Shown piece by piece: positions 53,093-62,540 of a stretch of DNA of 64,000 bases. Position 1 is the stretch's first letter. Every line of letters begins with the position of its first letter. The stretch is from positions 496,001 through 560,000 of the forward strand of contig JAEBUN010000028.1 in assembly GCA_023014365.1 (NCBI GenBank). Reading direction: 5' to 3'. The translations under genes were made by a program, and so were the position numbers. This DNA is from Lepiota brunneoincarnata (taxonomy: Eukaryota > Basidiomycota > Agaricomycetes > Agaricales > Agaricaceae). Below the pieces are notes generated by a model. It was not told the origin of the DNA and searched no databases. It saw nothing but the letters and a program-made list of their open reading frames with translations.

Positions 53093-55285
53093 ATGCCTCT
53101 TAGGTCTACTCGCTCTTCTCAGGGAGCGGGGGCGCCTCCGCCGGCGGATCCTTCGTCGCCGGACCCCCTCGCTATGGCTATCGTCCGCACTCAGGATGCC
53201 CCCTCCGGCTCCTCTCGACCTGGCTACAGCTCTGCATCGCAGGCTGCTGCCCCCACTCCGGCTGCCGAGGCCCCCAAGAGGCCTCGCGAGTCCGCTGTTT
53301 ACCCGGATGACGCCCCGGTGACCCCCCGTCCCAAGCGCACCCGCACGCCCGAGCCCTCCGCCCCTCTGAGGCAGGAGCTCGACCTCGAATCGGTCTCCGG
53401 TTCCTCCAGGATGGCTGTAGATCCTGGAGCCGAGCCGTCCCCCGGCCCCGTTTTTGTGGAGGAGGAGGATCCCGAGTTCGTCCCCACCTTTCTCGCCCTT
53501 TCCCGCAGTCCCGCGGATGCAGAGGGTGAGGCTGGGATCGTGGCGGACGCTCTCGACGTCGTCGCGCTGTGGCTGGAGAGAGCCAAGCGCGGCAACCTTT
53601 CTCAGGGCGGCAGCGCGGAGGTCGCCCGTTCCCTGGCCAGGCTCTTTCGCGAGGTGGAAGAGCATGACTGGGACGATATCCCCTTCGAGGAGGGCAAGCG
53701 CACCCTGAGGCTCCATGAGTGGGCCTCTGAGGTGTATGGTCCGTCCAGGCCGAGCACCCCAACCCCTGCGCAAGGGAAGGGCAAACAGCCGGACTCTGCT
53801 GCACCTGCTGCCCCTGTTGGGGTCGCGGGCAGTATGCATGCCCCCTCTCCTAGGGCCTCTGTGGCTCCTATGGAGGTGGATGGCGCTCCTCAGGTGGGTG
53901 GCTCGCGCCGCACCCCTTGGGAGGGTAACCTCCCCCTGCCTCCCGCTCCGGCGGAGGATTTGGGGCGTTTTCCTGCTGGGTATGCGCGTCCTGCGCCTAC
54001 TCAGCAATTCTTCAGGAACCTGGCCCGCACAGGGCTGGGCAATCCTGTCCCAGTGGCTCGCAACCCCGGTGCGGGGCAGCGGCCATCTCGCATCAGGGCG
54101 GCGCGAGCTGCCAATGTTCCTCCGCTGTCGGCGGCGGACAGGGCTCGGCTGGCTGCGAGGCCGCCTCCTGGTCCCCCCCCTCCGCGCGTCAACTTGGCTA
54201 CCAAGCCTCATTCCCCGCCCCGCTCTTATGCGGCCGCGGCCGTCTCCTCCCCGTCGGGTCTCGTCGACCTGGCGCGTGCTCTCCCGGGGCTGCCTTCTCA
54301 CAAGGTGGTCTCGTTCCATCGGCAGGCAGCAGCCGCCCAGCAGCCACCCAAGGCCCTCAAGCCTAGGATGACCACGTCCGGACCTTCGCGCAAGCAGGTC
54401 ATGCTCACCCTCGCAGGGGGCGGTCTCCCGGTTAACCTGGGCCCCGTCGTCTGCGCGGAGGTTCATCGGGTGGCGGCAGCCGCTCTGGCGTCCGCGGGCT
54501 CGCTCGTTCGTATCGAGCGGGTCCAGCAGATGGATTCACATGTAGCCTGCTACACCACCGCCGTGCCCAGTGAACTGGACATTGGCACTATCAGGAACGC
54601 GGTCCGCGGCAACTGGCCTAACGCCGTCGTCGACGCGAACCTCCCCCGCTCGAAGAGCTATCTCAAGCTTCTCGACGCACCTATGTTCCGGGGCGGGCAG
54701 CCCTGGCTCACGCCCGACCGGGTTGTCGAGGCCATGCAGCGCTCTGTGTGGTCTGAGTATTTTGTGTTGGCCACCAGGCCACGCATCGTCAAGAACTCGC
54801 GCGCCGCCGACACGGCGACCGTGTTCTTTGAGATCTGGGACTCTCAACAGGGTTCTAACGCGAAGACGGTCTCTCGACGCGTCATCACCATCGACGGCAC
54901 CCCGTGCAGGATTATCCCTGCCAAGGCCAATCCCGGCGTCCCCCTCTGCCAGCGCTGCTGGAAGTGGGGGCACCCCTCTCTAGCCTGCCGACGCGAGGCT
55001 ATCCGCTGCTCTCATTGCGGCGGCCCGCATTCCCCGACTAACCATCGGGCGTTTGCGTCATGTTGCAAGGGGCAGCCCAACCACAGGCCGCCCATTCCCC
55101 CCACCCCCGCTGACCGCCCCTGCCCTCACGCTCCCGTTTGCGTGAATTGCGGAGGCGCTCACGCCGCTTCGGCTTCGGCCTGCCCATTCTGGGCTCACCG
55201 CTTCGATCGGGAGTGGATTGAGCGCCGGTATGATTCTCCGGTAAGGGTTCGTTCCCCGCCACGTCAACCTCGCTTACCCCAATGA
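53093..55285 (+). CDS. LINE A ORF1 protein (zinc-knuckle RNA-binding, 730 residues)
   Basis: The N-terminal 300 residues are rich in P, A, S and R with an acidic patch (VEEEDPEFVPTFLALS) and a helical block (VARSLARLFREVEEHDWDDI). Residues about 430-600 form a conserved region (SYLKLLDAPMFRGGQPWLTP, TVFFEIWDSQQGSNAKTVSR). Three zinc knuckles follow at about 620-715: CQRCWKWGHPSLAC (CX2CX4HX4C), CSHCGGPHSPTNH, and CVNCGGAHAASASAC. Such proteins coat LINE RNA in the ribonucleoprotein particle. The stop overlaps the ORF2 start as ATGA, suggesting ORF2 is translated by termination-reinitiation. Confidence 0.88.
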   Translation: MPLRSTRSSQGAGAPPPADPSSPDPLAMAIVRTQDAPSGSSRPGYSSASQAAAPTPAAEAPKRPRESAVYPDDAPVTPRPKRTRTPEPSAPLRQELDLESVSGSSRMAVDPGAEPSPGPVFVEEEDPEFVPTFLALSRSPADAEGEAGIVADALDVVALWLERAKRGNLSQGGSAEVARSLARLFREVEEHDWDDIPFEEGKRTLRLHEWASEVYGPSRPSTPTPAQGKGKQPDSAAPAAPVGVAGSMHAPSPRASVAPMEVDGAPQVGGSRRTPWEGNLPLPPAPAEDLGRFPAGYARPAPTQQFFRNLARTGLGNPVPVARNPGAGQRPSRIRAARAANVPPLSAADRARLAARPPPGPPPPRVNLATKPHSPPRSYAAAAVSSPSGLVDLARALPGLPSHKVVSFHRQAAAAQQPPKALKPRMTTSGPSRKQVMLTLAGGGLPVNLGPVVCAEVHRVAAAALASAGSLVRIERVQQMDSHVACYTTAVPSELDIGTIRNAVRGNWPNAVVDANLPRSKSYLKLLDAPMFRGGQPWLTPDRVVEAMQRSVWSEYFVLATRPRIVKNSRAADTATVFFEIWDSQQGSNAKTVSRRVITIDGTPCRIIPAKANPGVPLCQRCWKWGHPSLACRREAIRCSHCGGPHSPTNHRAFASCCKGQPNHRPPIPPTPADRPCPHAPVCVNCGGAHAASASACPFWAHRFDREWIERRYDSPVRVRSPPRQPRLPQ

Positions 55286-58200
55286 ATAGGGACCGTCAGG
55301 AACCTAGGAGATTGAGGAGAGCGTGTCGTGTCTGGTCTCAGAATGTATTCCGTAGTTACATTCTTGTGGACTCTCTTCTGGAACAATTCAAAGATGAAGT
55401 TGATATGTTCTTACTACAGGAGCCGCCTTGGCGCTCCATCCGCCGCGTTCCGTCCTCCTCTGACCCTGACGGGGATGAGGTTGTTGGAGCGCCTAAGCAT
55501 CCGGAGTGGCTGTGCTTGTTCCGCCCTCCTTCTTCCCCGGATCAGCCTCCTCGGGTTATGGCGTATGTACATAACCGGATGATGCGGCTCCGCCCCTCGC
55601 TTCGACGTGACGTCGTCGACCACCGTGACGTCATGGCCATCTCCATGTTTTTGCATGGGGAGGCCGTGTACTTTCTCAACGTCTACTCAGACGACCGGCA
55701 GTCGGGCATTCGCTATCTTGTGGATGCAGCTGACTCTCTCCCGCAGTGCGCCCTCATGTCGGGGGACTTTAACTGCCGTTCGCCGCAGTGGGACCCGTGG
55801 GCTCCCCACAATCCTGCTGCTGCCGCCTCCCTGCTGGAAACGGCGGACTCGTTGGGCCTGGACCTCTCGCTTCCTGAGAACCCGGGCCCCACGCATTTCC
55901 CCTTTGAGGAGGGGCTTGCTTCTACTGTGATCGACCTCGTGTTTGCGAGGGCGACTGCGGGCCATCTGCCGCTTCCCACGCGGTGTCCCGATCTCCGGGG
56001 TCAATCTGACCATTGTCCCCTTCGGATCACTGTCCCCCTGGAAGCCTTCGAGGAGGCTGTGTCCAGGCGCTCGCTGAAGCGGGACTCGGACGAGGAGGCC
56101 GAGTTCCTAGCTGAGGTCTCGACGGGGCTTGTGGGTCTGGACTACCCAGACCTGGGCTCATCCGACAGGATCGACAAGGTGGCCCGCGCTATCTCTGCGG
56201 TCTTCTCCGAGGCGTGGCTTGCCCACTCCAAGGAGATCTGCGTCGTCTCGCGGTCTAAGCCGTGGTGGGATGACGAGTGCTCGCGCGCTTACGCGGTGTA
56301 CTCTCGGTCTCGGGACCGGGAGGACGCTCGCACGTTTAAGCGGACCTGGAAGGCCGCCAAGCGCAGATTCTTCGATGAGCGTATCGAGGAGATTGCTTCT
56401 TCCAACAAGCGCCCCTGGGACCTGATGGACTGGGTCAGGGCGCGCAAGTTACCCCCCTGCGAGGCGATCCGTTACCGCGATCGCCCCTGCAATACTCTCG
56501 AGGAGCTCTGGGAAGGGCTCCACGGGTCGTACAACGCCGCCAACGACCGTCCGGTCGATGTCAGGGTTCTTGATCAGATCGATCCGCTCCCACCGCGGGA
56601 GTGGCCGGTCTTCTCCGACTTGGAGATGCACGAGGCTCTGCGCGCGTGCTCCTCTCTGTCTTCGCCCGGTCCGGACCACGTCACGTGGACGCACCTCAAG
56701 TCCGTTCTGGCGGGCCCAACGGTCACCCGTTTGGTCTGTCGGATCGCTGATGCCTGCATGGAGTGCGGGCATTGGCCTCGTCACTTCAAGGAGAGTGTGT
56801 CGGTTATCATACCGAAGCCTGGCAAGCCCTCCTATGCTACTCCGAAGGCGTTCAGACCGATCGTCCTTCTCAACACTCTCGGTAAGCTTATCGAGAAAAT
56901 GATCTCGCGCCGCTTGCAGTTTGAGGCTGTCAAGTTTGGCGTGTTCCATCCGAACCAGTTCGGCGGTGTGATCCAGCGGTCCACCGAAGATGCTGGTGCC
57001 TACCTTGTGCACCTTGTCCGTGCCGGGTGGGCCCGCGGGTTGAAGACGAGTGTTCTCGCCTTCGACATCGCACAGTTCTTCCCATCCCTGAACCATGGGA
57101 TGCTTCTCGCGGTTCTGGCTCGACAGGGGTTCTCCCCTTGTGTGGGCCGGTTCTTTGCTTCTTATCTCACGGGGAGGTTTACCAGCTATGCCTGGAACTC
57201 CTTCCTGTCTGAACCGTTCCGGGCGGAGGTGGGGGTGGGCCAGGGGTCTGCCCTCTCACCCGTCCTGTCCGGCCTCTACTTGGCCCCAGCCATGTACATC
57301 ATCGAGCGGCGGCTCCCTCAGCCGGGCCTCTCGCTCCTGTCTTACGTCGACGATGGCACCATCGTGGCGCAGGCCTGGGACTTGGACGCTAATTGCGTCC
57401 TGCTCCGCAGATCTTACGAGGTTGTCCATGACACCTTCACTCGGTTCGCGCTGGTCGTGGAGCACGATAAGTCCGAGCTCTTCCATTTCTCACGGGATCG
57501 TTCCGGTGAGAATCCCCCGGTGGACTTGGGGTTTCCCCCGTTCACTGGCGCTACTCCTCTTCGGCCCAAGACCTATTGGAGGTACTTGGGCTTCTATTTT
57601 GATCGTGCCCTTACGTTTAAGGAGCATGTTCGCTTCTACTCTACTAAGGCTATTTCCACGGTCAAGGCCATGGGGATGCTTGGTAATTCCGTCCGGGGGC
57701 TTCTGCCAGACCAGAAGCGCCTTCTGTATCGGTCGTGCGTGGTTCCGATAGCCACATACGGCTTTCGTCTGTGGTATTACCGGGGCGCCAGGTGTAAGGG
57801 CGCTTTGGACCACCTCCGCCGGATGCAGCGTCGGGCTGCACTCTGGATCACCGGCGCCTTTAGGACGTCACCCGATGGGGGGGTTGGGGCCATTGCGGGC
57901 CTGATCCCCATTCATCTTCATCTCCGGAAGCTTCGCGACCGTGCCGAGTTGCGGTACGCCACGCTTGCTCCGGGCCACCCCGTTCGTGCCCTCCTTGGCT
58001 GGGGCTACAGCGGTGATCTCCGGTCTCATGTCCGGTCCATAGCCAGGCTCCCTCCCCGCGAGCTGATCAAGGTGAAGGGGCCTGTTGTCGACGCTAACCA
58101 GCGTCTTGCTGCCCTTGCTGGGCCCTTCGACGCGGTGGCGCCGGAGGCCTGGCCGGGGCGCCGTCTCCTGGATGTGTACCCCGACCGGGTCCGCTTCCAC

Positions 58201-59166
58201 TCTTACGACCGGGGGGCGGAGGACGCCCTCACGGCCCATGTCGCAGCTCTCGACCGGGTCCTGGCCCGGGCGCAGGCTGATCCGGGGGCTCTGGTAGCAG
58301 CGACGGACGCGAGTCTGCCGCCCCGCCGGGCCCACCAGGCGGTTTCGGCCGCCCAAGTGTTCCAGGGGCTGGGCTGCATCCATGCGGTCCGGCTTCCGGG
58401 GGGGAAGGTTACGGCTCCCGAGGCCGAGCTTTTCGCCATCCGGCTGGCGGTGTCCAAGGCAGTTTCTGTCGAGGGCGCCGCTGGTCTTGTCTTGTTCACC
58501 GACTCGATGGCCTCGGCCAGGCGGGCGGTGGACCCGTCGGTGCACTCTGCCCAGGGTCATTCCTTGGCGGTCTGCCGCCTTCTCGCCAAGTGGTTTGCCG
58601 GGGATCCGGCCTGCTTGGTCCACTTCTGGGAGGTCCCTTCGCGCGCGAGGTGGCCTTTCCACACTCAGGTGCACGACTTCGCGAGGTCGTTGCCTCCCGT
58701 TGGGGTAGGGGCTCGTCCCCGGGCCTCACTTGACTACCTCCGCAAGGAGGAAGTACGGTCGTGTCAGGACCGCTGGATCGATCTGTTCCAGGATCCTGAC
58801 CATTGCGGGCATGGTTTCCTCCAGCTCGCCAGGGACGATGACCGTCCCCTGCGGCCCACGTATCTCCACGGTGGTGCCTGGATCCCGCACGCTCACTCGG
58901 TGTCAGTAATGGCCCGGATGACGCGTGCTATTCTTAATCACGCGCCGATAGGGGGCTATCGGAGGCGTTTTTTCCCGCAGGAAGATTATTCCTGTCGCTG
59001 CGGGTTTCGGGAGGAAACCCGTGAGCACGTGTTCCGGAGTTGCCCTAGGCACTCCATGGCGGGGGTCCCGGCTACGGTCGAGGCTCTCATTGCTTTCCTC
59101 GAGGCGTCCCCGACCACGTTCGCGTTCGCTGAGAGGGCCGGGCCCCCCCCGGGGGGTATCGGCTAG
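55282..59166 (+). CDS. LINE A ORF2 protein (endonuclease, reverse transcriptase, RNase H, zinc finger; 1294 residues)
   Basis: This is the enzyme of target-primed reverse transcription. Residues about 10-240 are the APE endonuclease: VWSQNVFRSYIL, QEPPWR, SGDFNCRSPQWDP and SDHCPLRI hold the catalytic N, E, D and H positions. RT spans about 520-800, with FRPIVLLNTLGKLIEKMI, VLAFDIAQFFPSLNHG, GQGSALSPVLSGL and catalytic YVDDGTIV. RNase H spans about 1010-1150, with ATDASLPP, EAELFAIRLAV and LFTDSMASA supplying acidic residues. The finger CRCGFREETREHVFRSC sits at about 1235. All catalytic residues seen are intact, so it may be active. Confidence 0.93.
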   Translation: MNRDRQEPRRLRRACRVWSQNVFRSYILVDSLLEQFKDEVDMFLLQEPPWRSIRRVPSSSDPDGDEVVGAPKHPEWLCLFRPPSSPDQPPRVMAYVHNRMMRLRPSLRRDVVDHRDVMAISMFLHGEAVYFLNVYSDDRQSGIRYLVDAADSLPQCALMSGDFNCRSPQWDPWAPHNPAAAASLLETADSLGLDLSLPENPGPTHFPFEEGLASTVIDLVFARATAGHLPLPTRCPDLRGQSDHCPLRITVPLEAFEEAVSRRSLKRDSDEEAEFLAEVSTGLVGLDYPDLGSSDRIDKVARAISAVFSEAWLAHSKEICVVSRSKPWWDDECSRAYAVYSRSRDREDARTFKRTWKAAKRRFFDERIEEIASSNKRPWDLMDWVRARKLPPCEAIRYRDRPCNTLEELWEGLHGSYNAANDRPVDVRVLDQIDPLPPREWPVFSDLEMHEALRACSSLSSPGPDHVTWTHLKSVLAGPTVTRLVCRIADACMECGHWPRHFKESVSVIIPKPGKPSYATPKAFRPIVLLNTLGKLIEKMISRRLQFEAVKFGVFHPNQFGGVIQRSTEDAGAYLVHLVRAGWARGLKTSVLAFDIAQFFPSLNHGMLLAVLARQGFSPCVGRFFASYLTGRFTSYAWNSFLSEPFRAEVGVGQGSALSPVLSGLYLAPAMYIIERRLPQPGLSLLSYVDDGTIVAQAWDLDANCVLLRRSYEVVHDTFTRFALVVEHDKSELFHFSRDRSGENPPVDLGFPPFTGATPLRPKTYWRYLGFYFDRALTFKEHVRFYSTKAISTVKAMGMLGNSVRGLLPDQKRLLYRSCVVPIATYGFRLWYYRGARCKGALDHLRRMQRRAALWITGAFRTSPDGGVGAIAGLIPIHLHLRKLRDRAELRYATLAPGHPVRALLGWGYSGDLRSHVRSIARLPPRELIKVKGPVVDANQRLAALAGPFDAVAPEAWPGRRLLDVYPDRVRFHSYDRGAEDALTAHVAALDRVLARAQADPGALVAATDASLPPRRAHQAVSAAQVFQGLGCIHAVRLPGGKVTAPEAELFAIRLAVSKAVSVEGAAGLVLFTDSMASARRAVDPSVHSAQGHSLAVCRLLAKWFAGDPACLVHFWEVPSRARWPFHTQVHDFARSLPPVGVGARPRASLDYLRKEEVRSCQDRWIDLFQDPDHCGHGFLQLARDDDRPLRPTYLHGGAWIPHAHSVSVMARMTRAILNHAPIGGYRRRFFPQEDYSCRCGFREETREHVFRSCPRHSMAGVPATVEALIAFLEASPTTFAFAERAGPPPGGIG

Positions 59167-59510
59167 TAGCTCTGCCTGGCGCCCGGTTGGGTCCGGGCTG
59201 GGGCGTTGGTTATTCCCCCGCTGCCTTCGGGTGGCGTGTAGGGATTTGCGTGGGAATTGACCCCTAGCCCCCGATAAGGGGGGGGACCTCGCTCCGGTTT
59301 GGTTCCCGTGCCGCGCGCTGGGCGGCAGCCGTCTTCCCGCCTCCGTTCATTCGGGGCGGCTTCATCCTGGGCATGGGGAAACGCATGCCCGCATCCGCGG
59401 TCACGCGTTGTATGTACAGATACCCCGTAGTGTACGGCTCGGTCGTTTGTACTGTAGTACGTTGCTGCGCACGGCCTCCCTACGCAGCCCGTGTAATAAA
59501 TTGGAGATTT
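59167..59510 (+). other. LINE A 3'UTR with conserved hairpin
   Basis: It contains GTGTAGGGATTTGCGTGGGA followed by ATTGACCCCTAGCCCCCGAT and AAGGGGGGGGACC, which can fold into a GC hairpin. It ends in AATAAATTGGAGATTTA(n). The LINE B 3'UTR has the same motif in two tandem versions, so it is a likely recognition signal for the RT. Confidence 0.6.
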
Positions 59511-59532
59511 AAAAAAAAAAAAAAAAAAAAAA

Positions 59533-60621
59533 GCTACCAAGCCTCGTTCCCCGCCCCGCTCCTATGCGGCTGTGGCTGTCTTATCCCCGTCGGGTCTTGT
59601 TGACCTGGCGCGTGCTCTCCCGGGGCTACCTTCCCACAAGGTGGTCTCGTTTCATCGGCAGGCGGCAGCCGCCCAGCAGCCACCCAAGGCTCCCAAGCCT
59701 AGGATGACCACGTCCGGACCTTCGCGCAAGCAGGTCATGCTCACCCTCGCAGGGGGTGGTCTCCCGGTTAACCTGGGCCCCGTTGTCTGCGCGGAGATTC
59801 ATCGGGTGGCGGCCGCCGCTCTGGCATCTGCGGGCTCGCTCGTTCGCATCGAGCGGGTCCAGCAGATGGACTCGCACGTGGCTTGCTACACCACCGCCGT
59901 GCCCAGCGAACTGGACATTGGCACTATCAGGAACGCGGTCCGCGCGAATTGGCCCCAGGCCGTCGTGGACGCGAACCTTCCTCGGTCGAAGAGCTACCTC
60001 AAGCTCCTCGACGCGCCTATGTTCCGGGGCGGTCAGCCCTGGCTCACGCCCGACAGGGTGGTCGAGGCCATGCAGCGCTCTGTGTGGTCTGAGTATTTTG
60101 TGTTGGCCACCAGGCCGCACATTGTCAAGAACTCGCGCGCCGCCGACACGGCGACCGTGTTCTTTGAGATCTGGGACTCCCAGCAGGGGTCCAACGCGAA
60201 GACGGTCTCTCGACACGTCATCACCATCGACAGCACCCCGTGCAGGATTATCCCTGCCAAGGCCAACCCCGGCGTCCCCCTCTGCCAGCGGTGCTGGAAG
60301 TGGGGACACCCTTCCCTAGCCTGCCGACGCGAGGCTATCCGCTGCTCCCACTGCGGCGGTCTGCATTCCCCGACTAACCATCGGGCGTTTGCGTCGTGTT
60401 GCAAGGGGCAGCCCAATCACAGGCCGCCCATTGCCCCCACCCCCGCTGACCGCCCCTGCCCTCACGCACCTGTGTGCGTGAACTGCGGCGGCGCTCATGC
60501 TGCATCGGCTTCGGCCTGCCCGTTCTGGGCTCACCGCTTCGATCGGGAGTGGATCGAGCGCCGGTACGCCTCTCCGGTAAGGGTTCGTTCCCCGCCGCAT
60601 CAACCCCGCTTACCCCAATGA
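59533..60621 (+). pseudogene. LINE A ORF1, C-terminal half, second copy
   Basis: The frame is open to TGA at 60619-60621. It holds the conserved IWDSQQGSNAKTVSR region and the three knuckles (CQRCWKWGHPSLAC, CSHCGGLHSPTNH, CVNCGGAHAASASAC). The N-terminal part is separated from it by the upstream insertion, so the intact N-terminus at 53093-54209 may originally have been its own. Confidence 0.8.
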
Positions 60622-62500
60622 ATAGGGACCATCAGGAACCTAGGAGATTGAGGAGAGCGTGTCGTATATGGTCACAGAATGTATTTCGTAGTTACATTCT
60701 TGTGGACTCTTTGCTAGAACAATTCAAAGATGATGTGGATGTGTTCTTACTACAGGAGCCGCCCTGGCGCTCCATCCGTCGCGTACCGTCTTCCTCCGAC
60801 CCTGATGGGGACGAGGTCGTCAGGGCGCCCAAGCATCCGGAGTGGCTGTGTTTGTTCCGCCCTCCTTCTTCCCCGGATCAGCCCCCTCAGGTTATGGTGT
60901 ATGTGCATAACCGGATGATGCGACTCCGCCCCTCGCTTCGACGCGACGTCGTCGATCACCGTGACGTCATGGCCGTCTCCATGTTCCTGCATGGGGAGGC
61001 CATGTACTTTCTCAACGTCTACTCAGACGACAGGCAGTCGGGCATCCGCTACCTTGCGGATGCCGTTGACTCTCTCCCGCAGTGCGCCCTCATGTCGGGG
61101 GACTTTAACTGCCGTTCGCCGCAGTGGGATTCGTGGGCCCCCCACAACCCCGCTGCTGCTGCCTCCCTGCTGGAAGCAGCGGACTCGCTGGGCCTAGATC
61201 TCTCACTCCCTGAGAACCTGGGCCCCACGCATTTTCCCTTTGGGGAGGGACTTACTTCTACCGTGATCGACCTTGTGTTCGCGAGGGCGACTGCGGGCCA
61301 TCTGCCACTTCCCACGCGGTGTCCCGATCTGCGGGGTCAATCTGACCACTGCCCCCTTCGGATCACTGTCCCTCTGGAGGCCTTCGAGGAGGCTGTGCCC
61401 AGGCACTCGCTGAAGCGGGACTCGCACGAGGAGGCCAAGTTCCTAGCTGAGGTATCGACGGGGCTTATGGGCCTGGACTTTCCAGACCTGGGCTCATCAG
61501 ACAGGATCGACGAGGTGGCCCTGGCTATCTCTGCGGTCTTCTCCGAGGCGTGGCTCGCCCACTCCAAGGAGATCTGCGTCGTCTCACGGTCTAAACCGTG
61601 GTGGGACGACGAGTGCTCGCGCACCTACGCAGTGTATTCTTGGTCTCGGGACCGGGAGGACGCTCGCACGTTCAAGCGGACCTGGAAGGCCGCCAAGTGC
61701 AAGTTCTTTGATGAGCGCATCGAGGAGATTGCTTCTACCAACAAGCGCCCCTGGGACCTGATGGATTGGGTCAGGGCGCGCAAGTTGCCTCCCTGCGAGG
61801 CGATCCGCTATCGCGATCGCCCCTGCAACACTCTCGAGGAGCTCTGGGAGGGGCTCCACGGTTCTTACAACGCCGCCAACGACCGCCCGGTCGACGTCGG
61901 GGTTCTTGATCAGATCGATCCGCTCCCGCCGCGGGAGTGGCCGGTCTTTTCCGACTTGGAGATGCACGAGGCTCTGCGTGCGTGCTCCTCTTTGTCCTCA
62001 CCTGGTCCGGACCACATCACGTGGACGCACCTCAAGTCCGTTCTGGCGGGCCCGGCGGTTACCCGTTTGGTCTGTCGGATCGCCGATGCCTGCATGGAGT
62101 GCGGACATTGGCCTCGTCACTTCAAGGAGAGTGTGTCGGTTATCATACCGAAGCCTGGCAAGCCCTCCTATGCTACTCCGAAGGCGTTCAGACCGATTGT
62201 CCTTCTTAACACTCTCGGTAAGCTTATCGAGAAAATGATCTCGCGCCGCTTGCAGTTTGAGGCTGTCAAGTTTGGCGTGTTCCATCCGAACCAGTTCGGC
62301 GGTGTGATCCAGCGGTCCACCGAGGATGCTGGTGCCTACCTCGTGCACCTTGTCCGTGCCGGGTGGGCCCGCGGGTTGAAGACGAGTGTTCTTGCCTTCG
62401 ATATCGCACAGTTTTTCCCATCCCTGAATCATGGGATGCTTCTGGCGGTTCTGGCTCGGCAGGGGTTTTCCCCTTGCGTGGGCCGGTTCTTTGCTTCCTA

Positions 62501-62502
<2 letters not shown>
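60618..62502 (+). pseudogene. LINE A ORF2, second copy, truncated in RT by insertion
   Basis: The start ATG overlaps the ORF1 stop (ATGA) as in the intact copy. Endonuclease motifs (QEPPWR, SGDFNCRSPQWD, SDHCPL) and the first RT blocks (FRPIVLLNTLGKLIEKMI, VLAFDIAQFFPSLNHG) are intact. Translation then runs into the poly-T of the inserted element, encoding a run of phenylalanines and losing the YVDD box and everything after. Confidence 0.88.

Positions 62503-62540
<38 letters not shown>

Larger units (their letters stand above)
53093..59532 (+). mobile_element. LINE A, apparently intact copy
   Basis: It contains ORF1 (53093-55285), ORF2 (55282-59166), a 3'UTR with a conserved hairpin, and 22 A residues (59511-59532). 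Neither ORF has a stop or frameshift. ORF2 carries APE endonuclease, RT, RNase H and a C-terminal CCHC-like finger, the arrangement of the Tad1/I-type LINEs of fungi. Abundant CpG compared with the decayed copies at 1333-13003 indicates youth. No 5'UTR beyond a few bases can be defined. The sequence after the poly-A duplicates an internal site (see findings). Confidence 0.88.
59533..62502 (+). mobile_element. LINE A second copy, interrupted at the RT domain
   Basis: It starts at GCTACCAAGCCTC, which is also present at 54197-54209, and runs in full frame through the ORF1 C-terminal half and ORF2 to the RT region (FFASYL). There a minus-strand LINE A poly-T cuts it. It closely resembles the intact copy with scattered differences. 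It was probably the target into which the upstream copy inserted. Confidence 0.85.

Noticed and set aside
53178..53804. Minus-strand ORFs inside LINE A ORF1 (also 53039-54466)
   Set aside because: They are shadows of GC-rich ORF1 on the opposite strand with arginine-rich, domain-free translations.
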